Assembly: GCF_003344865.1 (NCBI RefSeq)
Contig: NZ_CP031165.1
Location: 3,353,910-3,417,909, forward strand
Length of the DNA: 64,000 nt
DNA from: Euzebya pacifica
GTDB taxonomy: Bacteria; Actinomycetota; Nitriliruptoria; Euzebyales; Euzebyaceae
Reading direction: 5' to 3'
This document shows positions 8,412-16,114 of this stretch, piece after piece. The first letter of the stretch is position 1. Every line of letters begins with the position of its first letter. Below the pieces are notes generated by a model, which searched no databases, was not told the DNA's origin, and was given only the letters and a program-made list of their open reading frames with translations. Made by a program: the position numbers and the translations under genes.

Positions 8412-9218
8412 TCAACGTCCGGTCGCCGACCGGGGCTCCGGGGCCGCGGCTGCGTCCGCGGCTGCCTCCGCCCGCTTGAGGGCATCGACGACGTCGGGAA
8501 AGAACTCGACGAGGTCAGCGGGTCCGTCGGGGAACACGGGCGTGCACGGGAAACCCGTTGCGGTCGTGGTACATCGTGCCGGGCCGGCCGTGGTGGAGGG
8601 AGTACTCGGCGACGAACACGTAGAAGCTGTCGCCGACGATCCGGCCGAGCGCCTGGCAGCCGAGGTCGTCACGGGACACGTCCGGCGGGTCGGTCCACGG
8701 GAACGGGTCGTCCTTGGCGAGGCCGATCGGGCTGGGCACCGCATCCCAGGCGGCGAGGTGGTCCGCGGCGACGTCCGGGGCGGTGTCGATGACGTCGTCG
8801 GGGAAGCACTCGGGGTCGTCGGCAACGATGTCGGCGGCCTCGGCGGCATGCCATGCGGTGGAGTACAGGACCCCCTCGGCCATGTTCCCGACGATCCGAC
8901 CGAACTCGTGGGTCGGTCCGGTGTCCATCCCGAGCAGCCGGTCCCGGTATGCCAACGCGATCTCCATCGTCGTGATCTGTTCGGCGTATGTCTCGCGAGG
9001 GTCGACGCACTCGGCGTCGAGCGCGACCGCGGCCGCTTCGGCCTCAGATGCCACGACCGCTGCCTCGGAGGCGTCCCGTGCGGCGAGGACCGCTTCGACG
9101 GCGACCTGGACGTCGGTCTCGTCGAGCCCTGACGAACAGCCGGTGGCGAGCACGACCACGAGGGTGAGGACGGCAGGGCAGGGTCGAACGGACCGGTCGG
9201 CGGAACGGGTGTCGCATG
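8412..9218 (-). pseudogene. Lipoprotein gene with two apparent frameshifts
   Basis: The body (9159 down to about 8550) is a clear exported protein: a hydrophobic stretch ending in the lipobox LATGC, then a helical domain. No start codon gives that frame a proper signal sequence. In a second frame an ATG at 9218 begins a basic N-terminus (MRHPFRRPVRSTL) that would join it exactly if one base were absent near 9185. At the other end the body frame stops at 8515. A third frame continues convincingly (PADLVEFFPDVVDALKRAE) to 8412 if one base is removed near 8550. So there are two single-base frameshifts, from gene decay or assembly error. Function is unknown. Confidence 0.6.
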
Positions 9219-9458
9219 CCGGCCGACCCTAACGGGCACCAGTCGGGCCGTTCAACCGGGCCGTCGACGACGCGCCGGTGCGACAGAGGGGACTCTGCGG
9301 AACCACCCCACCACACGGACAGACAGTGGGGTCGAGGCGTCGGCCTGTTGGAAGCAGCAACCGGCGCCTTCCCGCGAGGCACGTCCGCACTGCGGATCGG
9401 GCATCCCTGTCCCCAGCGGGCCCTCGACACAGCGCCAGGAGGCAGGACGGTGCCCCTG

Positions 9459-9734
9459 TCAGGACTGGTTGAGGACGTCAACCGCCTTGCGGACCGCGAT
9501 CGGGGTCACATGGGCAACGAGGACGTTGCCGCCGACCGACTCGACGACCGGGGGGATGTACGGGGCGTACGGGTGCGACGGATGGGTCGGCGTGCCGTCA
9601 GGACCGAGTCGGCCAGGACAGGCCGCGCCACCGGCCACATCGTCGGAACCCACGACCGTCGGGTCGACCCCACGGGGCCGCAGCCCGGAGTGGGCCGGGT
9701 CCTCCTTCGCCAGTAGCGCCTGGAGGCCCTTTGG
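9459..9734 (-). pseudogene. C-terminal remnant of a truncated gene
   Basis: About 88 codons with strongly G/C-ending codon use run leftward to a stop at 9459, ending AVRKAVDVLNQS. Upstream of about base 9732 the codon use changes abruptly to A/T-ending codons and no usable start codon appears. The gene seems to have lost its 5' part exactly where the lower-GC island begins. The remaining piece is Pro/Gly-rich and matches no family I recognise. Confidence 0.5.
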
Positions 9735-9737
9735 GTC

Positions 9738-10382
9738 GTGAACTCGAGTATGATACCGAACGTGCAGTTCAACTACGGTCGTGGTGGCCGAATCGGTGTC
9801 GCGTGGCTGGCGGGTGCCGCGGTGGTCTTGGCGATCGTCGTCACGGGGGCCGTCATGGCATCGCCCCCAGCCGATTCGTGCGGCAACGCTGGGGCCGCGG
9901 CACCGGTCGCGACGAACCGGTCGTCGCTGCAGCCGCCATCGGGGCCTGACGCCCTGCCGTCCGGCCGAGTGTGTGCCATGAAGAACGGTGAGGAGCCGGT
10001 GGCCGTGAGGGACCTGCTGGACGGCAGGCCGCTCGTGCTCAACTTCTGGGCGTCGTGGTGTGGGCCGTGCGTGCAGGAGCTCCCTGCGCTGCAGCGCTTC
10101 CATTCCGACCACGGGGACCGCTACCGGGTGGTCGGGGTCGCCACGCAGGATGCGCTGGCCTCTGCCCGGCGGTTCGCGAACGAGGCCGGTGTCACGTACG
10201 ACCTCCATGCCGACCCGCGCGGCGACTACTTCGCAGAGGCGGGCGGATGGGGGTGGCCGACCACCCTCTTCGTGGCCGCCGACGGGACCGTCCGGTACCA
10301 CCACTCGGGCCCCCTGGACAACGATGACCTCGACCGTCTCGTCAGTGAACACTTGGAGAACGACCGACAGAACCCTGACTAA
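9738..10382 (+). CDS. TlpA/ResA-type membrane-anchored thioredoxin
   Basis: A protein of about 214 residues with a membrane anchor at residues 19-41 and a thioredoxin-fold domain outside the membrane. The active site WCGPC is at about residues 107-111 in the context NFWASWCGPCVQELPAL, and the cis-proline region is GGWGWPTTLFV. Such proteins reduce or form disulfides on exported substrates. The next gene codes for a small secreted protein with two cysteines, an obvious candidate partner, but that link is inference. Starts at 9738, 9750 and 9762 are all possible. Codon use is less G/C-biased than to the left. It is the first gene of the island. Confidence 0.8.
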   Translation: MNSSMIPNVQFNYGRGGRIGVAWLAGAAVVLAIVVTGAVMASPPADSCGNAGAAAPVATNRSSLQPPSGPDALPSGRVCAMKNGEEPVAVRDLLDGRPLVLNFWASWCGPCVQELPALQRFHSDHGDRYRVVGVATQDALASARRFANEAGVTYDLHADPRGDYFAEAGGWGWPTTLFVAADGTVRYHHSGPLDNDDLDRLVSEHLENDRQNPD

Positions 10383-10469
10383 TAGCTGTACCCCAAGGCT
10401 CGGAATGCCGTAGGGTGGCCCCTGGCGTCAGAAGGCGCCGGCGTACAACCGATACGGCGGCCACCAGCC

Positions 10470-10850
10470 ATGTCATTCAACGCAGTCACACCCATTCCAC
10501 TCTTCAGATTCGCCCTTGTGAGCACTATGGCGATGGTCCTCCTGGCAGTGATGAGCCTGCCGGCCCATGCGTGGAGCCACGGGTCACTCACCTTCACGGG
10601 GTACAGCTCGGGCAACGGAAGCGGTACCCACGCCTGCACCACGATCACGAGCGGTTACGCGCACCCGGACCGGGTGCGCGCGCAGGCCCGCTGGTACGTC
10701 CTCGGAGACGGATGGAGCACAGGATCCGCGACCGACGTCGCCACCTCCTCGGTCTGCACCGGGAAGCAGGGTCCGGGGTACCCCGATGACACCCAAGGAC
10801 TGCACCGGGTCAGCGACAACGGCTGGTGGAGTGCAACCTACTACAGCTGA
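10470..10850 (+). CDS. Small secreted two-cysteine protein, candidate bacteriocin precursor
   Basis: A 126-residue precursor with a signal peptide (hydrophobic core about residues 14-30) and likely cleavage after AHA at residue 34. This leaves a mature chain of about 92 residues starting WSHG. It has just two cysteines (56 and 96), many Gly/Ser/Thr/aromatic residues and an aromatic end (WWSATYYS). A WxHG start, a THAxTT segment and an aromatic C-terminus weakly recall the lactococcin 972 family. The downstream ABC exporter genes are the kind of neighbours such peptides have. The similarity is by eye and could be superficial. It may instead be a secreted structural or signalling protein. Confidence 0.6.
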   Translation: MSFNAVTPIPLFRFALVSTMAMVLLAVMSLPAHAWSHGSLTFTGYSSGNGSGTHACTTITSGYAHPDRVRAQARWYVLGDGWSTGSATDVATSSVCTGKQGPGYPDDTQGLHRVSDNGWWSATYYS

Positions 10851-11313
10851 CCCCACATACTACAGGTGATGTCACCCGTGCCTCCACCTTCACCGGTGGG
10901 GGCCACGGCCCGTGTTGTGAGGTGATCGTGCAACAGGTAACGCTGTTGGGGCGGCGTGAGTCGACTGTTGCCGCGGGCATGGTTGTACTGCTCATCGCAA
11001 CCGCACTCGTTGGTCTCCTCGTCGTCGCATCAGCCAACCTCCGATCCTCGGCGACCACCCATGGACCGGTGTTGCTGGTCCCAGAGCGCCGAGAGGTGCC
11101 ACGGACGTCACCGGCCGCGTTGGATGTGCACGTCACAGTTCCTGCGGCGCTGCTCGAGCCGGGGAACCAAGGCCTCGTGACTGCGGTCCACGTCAGGCCG
11201 GGCACGACCCTGCAGGACGGCATGCCGTTGTACGACGTGGACGGTCGCACCGTGGTGGCGTTGCAGTCGAGTCGCCCACTGCACCGCGACGTGGGAAGGG
11301 ATGCCGACTCGGA

Positions 11314-11321
11314 GGAGACAC
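11314..11321. repeat. IS256 target site duplication, left copy
   Basis: The sequence GGAGACAC abuts the left end of the IS256 element and is identical to bases 12721-12728. Confidence 0.9.
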
Positions 11322-12720
11322 GGCTGAGTCCCGTGAGGTGGTGGAAGTAGAAGGTCACCGTTCGTGAAGTTGTTGGCAGGCTATGCCGCGGTGGTGGTGG
11401 CTGTCACCTCGATGGTGGTGTCGGCGGCGATGGTCTTCATGGATTCCTCGGAGAAGTAGCTGCGTTCGGCGACTTGCCATTCGTCGTGCTGCTCGAGCAG
11501 GACGGCGCCGATGAGGCGGATGATGGAGTTGTCGTCGGGGAAGATGCCCACCACGTTGGACCGGCGCTTGATCTCCTTGTTGACCCGTTCCAGCGGATTG
11601 GTTGACCACACCCTGCGCCAGTGGGTCCTGGGGAACGCCGCGAACGCGGTGAGATCGGGTTCGGCGTCAAGCAGCATCTGGGCCGCGGCGGGGAACCGGT
11701 CGGTGAGCATGTCGGCGACGGCGCGGAGCTGGGCGGTGACGGCGGCCTGGTCGGGCTGGGCGTAGATGGTGCGGATCATGGCGGTGACCATCTCGCCGTG
11801 GGCCTTGCCGACCCGGGCCAGGACGTTGCGGTTGAAGTGGACCCGACAACGCTGCCACGCCGCGCCCTGCAGGTGCCGGCGGATGGCGGCCTTCAACCCT
11901 TCGTGGGCGTCGGAGATGACCAGCTGCACACCACCGAGTCCGCGGGTCTTCAAGCTCCTGAGGAAGGCACCCCAGAACGCTTCGTCCTCGCTGTCGCCCA
12001 CGTCCAGCCCGAGGACTTCGCGGGTGCCGTCAGCGGCGACGCCGAACGCCACGACGATGGCGCGCGACACGACGTGGCGGCCGACGCGGCCCTTGACGTA
12101 GGTGGCGTCGCAGAACACGTAGGGGAAGTCGGTGTGGGCCAGGGTGCGGGCTCGGAACGCCTCGACGTGCCCGTCGATCTCCTTGCAGATCCGCGACACC
12201 GTCGATTTCGACACGCCCGAGTCCACGCCGAGTGCCTTGACGAGGTCGTCGACCTTGCGGGTGGAGGTGCCCTTGACGTAGGCGGTCATGATCACCGCCC
12301 ACAGGGCCTGGTCCACCCGGCGGCGCGGCTCCAGCAGCGACGGGTAGAAGTTGCCGGCCCGAACCTTGGGGATCGCCAGCTCCACATCACCAGCCGGTGT
12401 TGACAGGGTCCGGGGTGGCCGGTGGCCGTTGCGCTGCCCCGTCCGGTCATCGGTGCGCTCGTGCAGCGCCGCCCCGATTGAGGCGGTCAGCTCTTCCTCG
12501 ATCAGTGTCTGCAACGCGTTCTGGAGCAGATCACGAAACAGGCTGCGGTGCTCCTCGGTCAGCAGGTTCGTCGCAGCGTCGGTCAGCAGGTCATTATCAA
12601 TGTCGGCCATCGTGTGGCCCCTTTCGAGAGATCCGTGGAAAGACCTCACGAACAGTCACACGGTGGCCAACACCGTCTGGGGAACCAACTCCGACTTACA
12701 CCTGTTGCCGGGACTCAAAC
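11322..12720 (-). mobile_element. IS256-family insertion sequence, complete
   Basis: The element is 1,399 bases long with a single transposase gene on the leftward strand. Its ends are imperfect inverted repeats: GGCTGAGTCCCG at the left and, on the other strand, GTTTGAGTCCCG at the right, followed by further scattered matches. It is flanked by an exact 8-bp duplication, normal for the family. The element plus one duplication copy is 1,407 bases, a multiple of three. Transposase and both ends look intact, so it may still be mobile. It interrupts the membrane fusion protein gene. Confidence 0.93.
11381..12610 (-). CDS. IS256-family transposase
   Basis: A 409-residue DDE transposase of the Mutator/IS256 type. 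The three catalytic acidic residues fall in VFCDATYVKGR, VISDAHEGL and NPLERVNKEIKRR, each in its family context. The N-terminal region carries the usual DNA-binding helices. ATG at 12610 (MADIDNDLL) is preferred over the upstream frame start at 12649 because AAAGGGG lies just before it. The length is normal for the family and no frameshift is seen. It cuts and pastes or copies its own element through a circular intermediate, as known for the family. Confidence 0.95.
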   Translation of the reverse strand: MADIDNDLLTDAATNLLTEEHRSLFRDLLQNALQTLIEEELTASIGAALHERTDDRTGQRNGHRPPRTLSTPAGDVELAIPKVRAGNFYPSLLEPRRRVDQALWAVIMTAYVKGTSTRKVDDLVKALGVDSGVSKSTVSRICKEIDGHVEAFRARTLAHTDFPYVFCDATYVKGRVGRHVVSRAIVVAFGVAADGTREVLGLDVGDSEDEAFWGAFLRSLKTRGLGGVQLVISDAHEGLKAAIRRHLQGAAWQRCRVHFNRNVLARVGKAHGEMVTAMIRTIYAQPDQAAVTAQLRAVADMLTDRFPAAAQMLLDAEPDLTAFAAFPRTHWRRVWSTNPLERVNKEIKRRSNVVGIFPDDNSIIRLIGAVLLEQHDEWQVAERSYFSEESMKTIAADTTIEVTATTTAA

Positions 12721-12728
12721 GGAGACAC
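12721..12728. repeat. IS256 target site duplication, right copy
   Basis: GGAGACAC directly follows the right end of the element and is identical to bases 11314-11321. It is in the same reading frame (Glu-Thr) on both sides of the interrupted gene. Confidence 0.9.
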
Positions 12729-13362
12729 TGGCTGCCCTGGCCCTGTTGCGGGCGACTGCGGGCGCCGAGTTCGCCGATCGTGGCGTGATCGATGGTGCCG
12801 TCCTTGACGCCTTGCGTTCAGCGAACACCGGCCGCGGCTGGGGCAGCGCGCCAGCCCTGTTGAGACACTCCGTGGTCTGGGTGCCCCAGAGTCCGTACGT
12901 CGTCGACGGTGTCCAGGTGGTGGCTGGTGCTCCCGCGCCAGGTCCGGGCGGGTCAGTCCTCACCGGGAGGCCGATCGTCAACGCCACCCTCGTTGACTCC
13001 ACTGGCGAGGAGACAGGGACCTTCATCGGCGAGGGCATCACGGCCCAAATCACGGACGGGCGGGTCGAGCTCGACCCGGTCGACAGCGGGGAACTGGCGG
13101 GACGCATCGTGGGGCAGTTGCAGTTCGGTGAGATGTCCAGTGCGTGGGCGGTACCGCTCTCGGCCCTTCTTCCGGGCGCATCCGGATCATGCATCCTCAC
13201 CATGCAAGAGGGTCCTGTCAGCGGCTGGGAAGGCGTCGTACCCGTGTCGACCACAGTACTGGGGGACAACCAGACGGAGGTACTCGTGGGAGTCCCAGCA
13301 CAGGAGGGCCAGGTCGTCATCAATCCCAGGGAGGCACCACACACCCTTGTGGAGGCGTGTCC

Positions 13363-14034
13363 GTGAGGGCCGGCACGAAACTCCACGCCCTTGGTCTGTC
13401 CTGTCGGTTCGGTGACAGGTATGTCCTTCGGCGAGTCTCCTTCGTTGCCTTTGGCGGGACGGTGACCGCGATCACCGGGCCGTCAGGAAGTGGCAAGTCG
13501 ACCCTGCTGGCCCTATTGGGTGGGGCGCTCGAACCGACCGGAGGAGCGGTCATGATCACCGCCGGGGAAGCACGCTTCCACCCATCCGCGGGCGAACCGG
13601 CAAGTCGCACGGGATGGGTGTTCCAGACCACGAACGTGCTCCCTCGCCGGACGGCGCTGGACAACGTCGTCGTGCCTCTGCTCGCCGCTGGGGTGGGTCG
13701 CCAGGTGGCGGAGGGCCGTGCCGCAGCGGCCCTGCGGGCGGTCGATCTCCCAGCGTTCGACGGTCGGGCTGCAGCGACGTTCTCGGGCGGAGAACGTCAG
13801 CGGATGTGCATCGCGCGGGCGTTGGTCTCCGGGCCGAGGCTCCTCCTGGCGGACGAACCAACCGGCCAACTCGACTCCGCGATGTCCGCCAGCGTGTTCG
13901 ACGCACTCCGGGCAGGCATCGTCGGGACGGAGTGCATAGGAATCGTGGTCACGCACGACGAAGAGCTAGCGGGGCGGTGCGACCAACGTCTCAGGCTCGT
14001 GGACGGGAGGCTGAGAAGTGCGGCTCATCGTTGA
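13363..14034 (+). CDS. ABC transporter ATP-binding protein (MacB/LolD-type)
   Basis: A 223-residue ATPase with Walker A GPSGSGKST (about residues 39-47), Q-loop VFQTTN, signature FSGGERQRM, Walker B RLLLADEPTGQLD and H-loop VVTHD. The length and the EPTGQLD motif fit the MacB/LolD group that pairs with FtsX-like permeases. GTG at 13363 overlaps the fusion protein stop (GTGA) and follows GGAGG, so translation is coupled. It probably powers release of a peptide, lipoprotein or lipid from the membrane together with the permease and adaptor. The related lactococcin 972 export ATPases also belong here. With the adaptor gene broken by IS256, activity of the whole pump is doubtful. Confidence 0.9.
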   Translation: MRAGTKLHALGLSCRFGDRYVLRRVSFVAFGGTVTAITGPSGSGKSTLLALLGGALEPTGGAVMITAGEARFHPSAGEPASRTGWVFQTTNVLPRRTALDNVVVPLLAAGVGRQVAEGRAAAALRAVDLPAFDGRAAATFSGGERQRMCIARALVSGPRLLLADEPTGQLDSAMSASVFDALRAGIVGTECIGIVVTHDEELAGRCDQRLRLVDGRLRSAAHR

Positions 14035-15064
14035 GGAGGCATTCCGGGACCATCGGGTCCGGCAGCGGAGCGAACGGGGGCTTGGCGTCGGTCTCGGCCT
14101 TGTTCTGTGTGCGGTGTCCTCCAGCACGTTCTGGCTTGTCGGGCCGATCTATGCCTCGGTCCTGGAGGCAAGGGCTGCGGGAGCGCACGTGGCAGTCGCC
14201 GCGGTCGCCGATCCCGAGGGTCGAGTGGATGCTGCCAGGTGTCTGCGGGTTCGGCAGGCTCTGCCCGAGATCCTCTCGGTTGGACTTGCTGATCGGCACG
14301 TGCCGGTGGACGTGGCCGGACACCCCGAGGCCCTCACCCAGTTGGCAATGGACCCGTCAGCGTTCGGTGCTCTCACTGGGACCCGCTGGGACCACGCAGG
14401 TTCCCCGGGTGTCATGCTTGCGTCGGGGGCCTGGACGGAGCTGTCGGCGCCACTGCTCTTGTTGACGGAGGGCTGGTCTGCTCCTGTCGCGGGTCGGGTT
14501 GACACGATCCGTATCGACTCCCACGTCCGTAGTGTCATTCGGCCTCTCGGACCGTCGTCCGTGCCGGACATGTGCACGTTCCAGTTCGCGCGAGAAGTCG
14601 GACCGGTCGACACGGCAGCGATAGACACGATCGTCGGTGACCCGACTGTCAGGACCACGACCCTTGCACCCGGCGCGGGAGCGGGTCCGAACGGGGAAAG
14701 GCGTCAGCTGGTCGGGATGGTGTCCGGGGCTGCGCTCGTAGCCGCACTGGCGTCGGCTGGCTTGCTGTTGGCGAACCTCTTCACACGACGGTCGGAGATA
14801 GTCCTTCGTCGTCTGCTGGGTTACTCGTCGAGTGGGCTGGCGGTGATGGAGGCGGTCCACACCCTGGCGCTGCTGCGAACGGCCCTGCCGGTTGCAGCGC
14901 TGGGCCAGATCGCCATGGCCGTCTGGTCGCCGCCCGTGGTCCCCGCCCTACTCGGCATGGCTCCTGTCCAGTGGCTCGTCGGAACATCCGTGGGAGTCGT
15001 AGCTGTAGCGATTGTCACAGATCTCTTGGCCCGCCGTGCACGAATCCATCACCTGAAGGAGTGA
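14018..15064 (+). CDS. FtsX-like ABC permease
   Basis: A 348-residue membrane protein with one N-terminal membrane segment at about residues 27-47. A large extracytoplasmic domain (to about residue 235) follows, then three C-terminal segments. This is the FtsX/MacB permease layout, with the C-terminal block holding the usual R-R-x-x-x-L-R-R-L-L-G loop (SEIVLRRLLGYS). It overlaps the ATPase gene by 17 bases and has GGGAGG before its GTG start. It is the partner of the upstream ATPase. FtsX-like permeases act by mechanotransmission rather than classical transport, so the job may be extracting or releasing a membrane-linked substrate. Cargo is unknown; the peptide at 10470 is the best candidate. 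Confidence 0.8.
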   Translation: MRLIVEEAFRDHRVRQRSERGLGVGLGLVLCAVSSSTFWLVGPIYASVLEARAAGAHVAVAAVADPEGRVDAARCLRVRQALPEILSVGLADRHVPVDVAGHPEALTQLAMDPSAFGALTGTRWDHAGSPGVMLASGAWTELSAPLLLLTEGWSAPVAGRVDTIRIDSHVRSVIRPLGPSSVPDMCTFQFAREVGPVDTAAIDTIVGDPTVRTTTLAPGAGAGPNGERRQLVGMVSGAALVAALASAGLLLANLFTRRSEIVLRRLLGYSSSGLAVMEAVHTLALLRTALPVAALGQIAMAVWSPPVVPALLGMAPVQWLVGTSVGVVAVAIVTDLLARRARIHHLKE

Positions 15065-15068
15065 GAAC

Positions 15069-15584
15069 ATGTTCGCCGTAGTTCGCTACTGGGTACGCGT
15101 GAATCGAGCGTATTGTGCTGTGGTCCTGTTGGGACTACTCGTCACCGTCAGTGGGTGCACCCAGTCACAGGATGCCTCCGAGATCACCCGAGCCGACTAT
15201 GAACGTGCTGTCTTCAAGACGATTGGATGCATGGAAGAAGCAGGGCTGCCTGTTGGCCCTCCGACCTACGATCCGATCAATCAGCAGTACATGTACGAGT
15301 ACGGACCGTTCGAGACCCTGGAGTTGCTCGAGGCTGCTGATTCTGTCTACGAGGACTGCAGGATGAGCGAAGAGGCTGCTGCGGCCGAGCAGTGGCAAGC
15401 CCAGGTCGCCCGGACACCCAACGAGGAGGCCGCCCTAGCCGTGGAGTTGTCAGAGTGCACCGCCGCGGCCGGTGTTGAGCTCGATGTGCCCGATCCGCCC
15501 TCGCTGTTCGACGTGGAGCGTGCGGGCCTCGAGAGCGCCGGGAACGCATACCAGATCTGCCGGGCATCGGTGCCGACGCAATGA
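15069..15584 (+). CDS. Island lipoprotein
   Basis: A 171-residue precursor with a type II signal peptide: basic start, hydrophobic core and lipobox VSGC with the lipidated Cys at residue 30. The mature part is acidic and helical with four cysteines near residues 54, 92, 142 and 164, which could form two disulfides. It starts four bases after the permease stop with a GGAGTGAG site, so it belongs to the same operon. Lipoproteins in this position may be immunity, adaptor or receptor partners of the exporter, but nothing in the sequence decides this. Codon use is clearly richer in A/T than in neighbours outside the island. Confidence 0.75.
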   Translation: MFAVVRYWVRVNRAYCAVVLLGLLVTVSGCTQSQDASEITRADYERAVFKTIGCMEEAGLPVGPPTYDPINQQYMYEYGPFETLELLEAADSVYEDCRMSEEAAAAEQWQAQVARTPNEEAALAVELSECTAAAGVELDVPDPPSLFDVERAGLESAGNAYQICRASVPTQ

Positions 15585-15594
15585 CGACTGGCTG

Positions 15595-15808
15595 GCCGAG
15601 GTCGCCATCCTCGGGCTGAGCGGCGGATCCTCGAGCTGCACCGCAGCCACGTCGGCCGCCACGTGGTCGCGATTGATGGCCCATCCGTTGAGGACGTCGT
15701 GGACGGGCCGGCTTTGTTGAGGCGTCCGAGGATCGTGTGGGCGGTCCCTGGCGCGATGCCGGTACGGCGGGCGACCGCCCGTCCCGACAGCGGGGCAGTG
15801 GTGGCCAC
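15595..15808 (-). pseudogene. N-terminal remnant of a winged-helix (nucleotidyltransferase-associated) gene
   Basis: On the leftward strand the frame from 15808 reads a winged-helix start (LSGRAVARRTGIAPGTAHTI, then LGRLNKAG). Near 15705 the sense moves to another frame, which continues VHDVLNGWAINRDHVAADVA. Together they match the helix-turn-helix and wing that precede a MNT-type nucleotidyltransferase domain in many actinobacterial proteins. The catalytic domain is missing: coding sense ends near 15595, where the island lipoprotein gene begins. So the gene is frameshifted and truncated at the island edge. Confidence 0.5.
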
Positions 15809-15978
15809 GAGTCATGGCGCGTGGGGTCGTCGGCCGCCCTCGGTTCGTGACCGCCCGGGACTGCCGTGCACTGTCGAGGCCACTGGCCCGACGACACCAC
15901 GACACGGGCGCCTCCGAACCGGAGGAGCAGACATGGCAGCACGACACCAGGCGCCCGACACCGGCGGATCCGAACGTC

Positions 15979-15983
15979 CCATC
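15979..15983. repeat. IS21 target site duplication, left copy
   Basis: CCATC directly precedes the element's left end at 15984 and matches 18179-18183 exactly. Confidence 0.85.
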
Positions 15984-16114
15984 TGTCGGTAGCGGCCCAA
16001 TACTGACCCCCTGACGACGGGCGAATCTTGACCCCCTTCGTCGTGGTTCACCTGCTGTGGGCGGGTGGGATCTGACCCTGACTCGATCGTGTCGTCGAGT
16101 CAGGAGGAAGGGTT

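Larger units (their letters stand above)
10928..13366 (+). pseudogene. HlyD-like membrane fusion protein gene interrupted by IS256
   Basis: The gene is split into 10928..11321 and 12729..13366. Joined across the IS256 element, it reads without a break as 343 residues. It has a membrane anchor at about residues 12-35, then an adaptor core (VTAVHVRPGTTLQDGMPLYD, typical of fusion proteins). A helical insert like the peptidoglycan-binding-type region of actinobacterial adaptors follows, then a beta-rich C-terminal part. GTG at 10928 follows GAGGTGATC, a near-perfect ribosome binding site. In its present state the first part ends at a stop at 11350. The gene overlaps the ATPase gene start (GTGA at 13363). 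Adaptors of this type link an ABC pump to the envelope. Confidence 0.85.

Noticed and set aside
9216-9716. A rightward frame of 166 codons opposite the truncated 9459 gene
   Set aside because: It is Arg/Gly/Pro-rich and antisense to a stretch with strong G/C-ending codon bias on the other strand.
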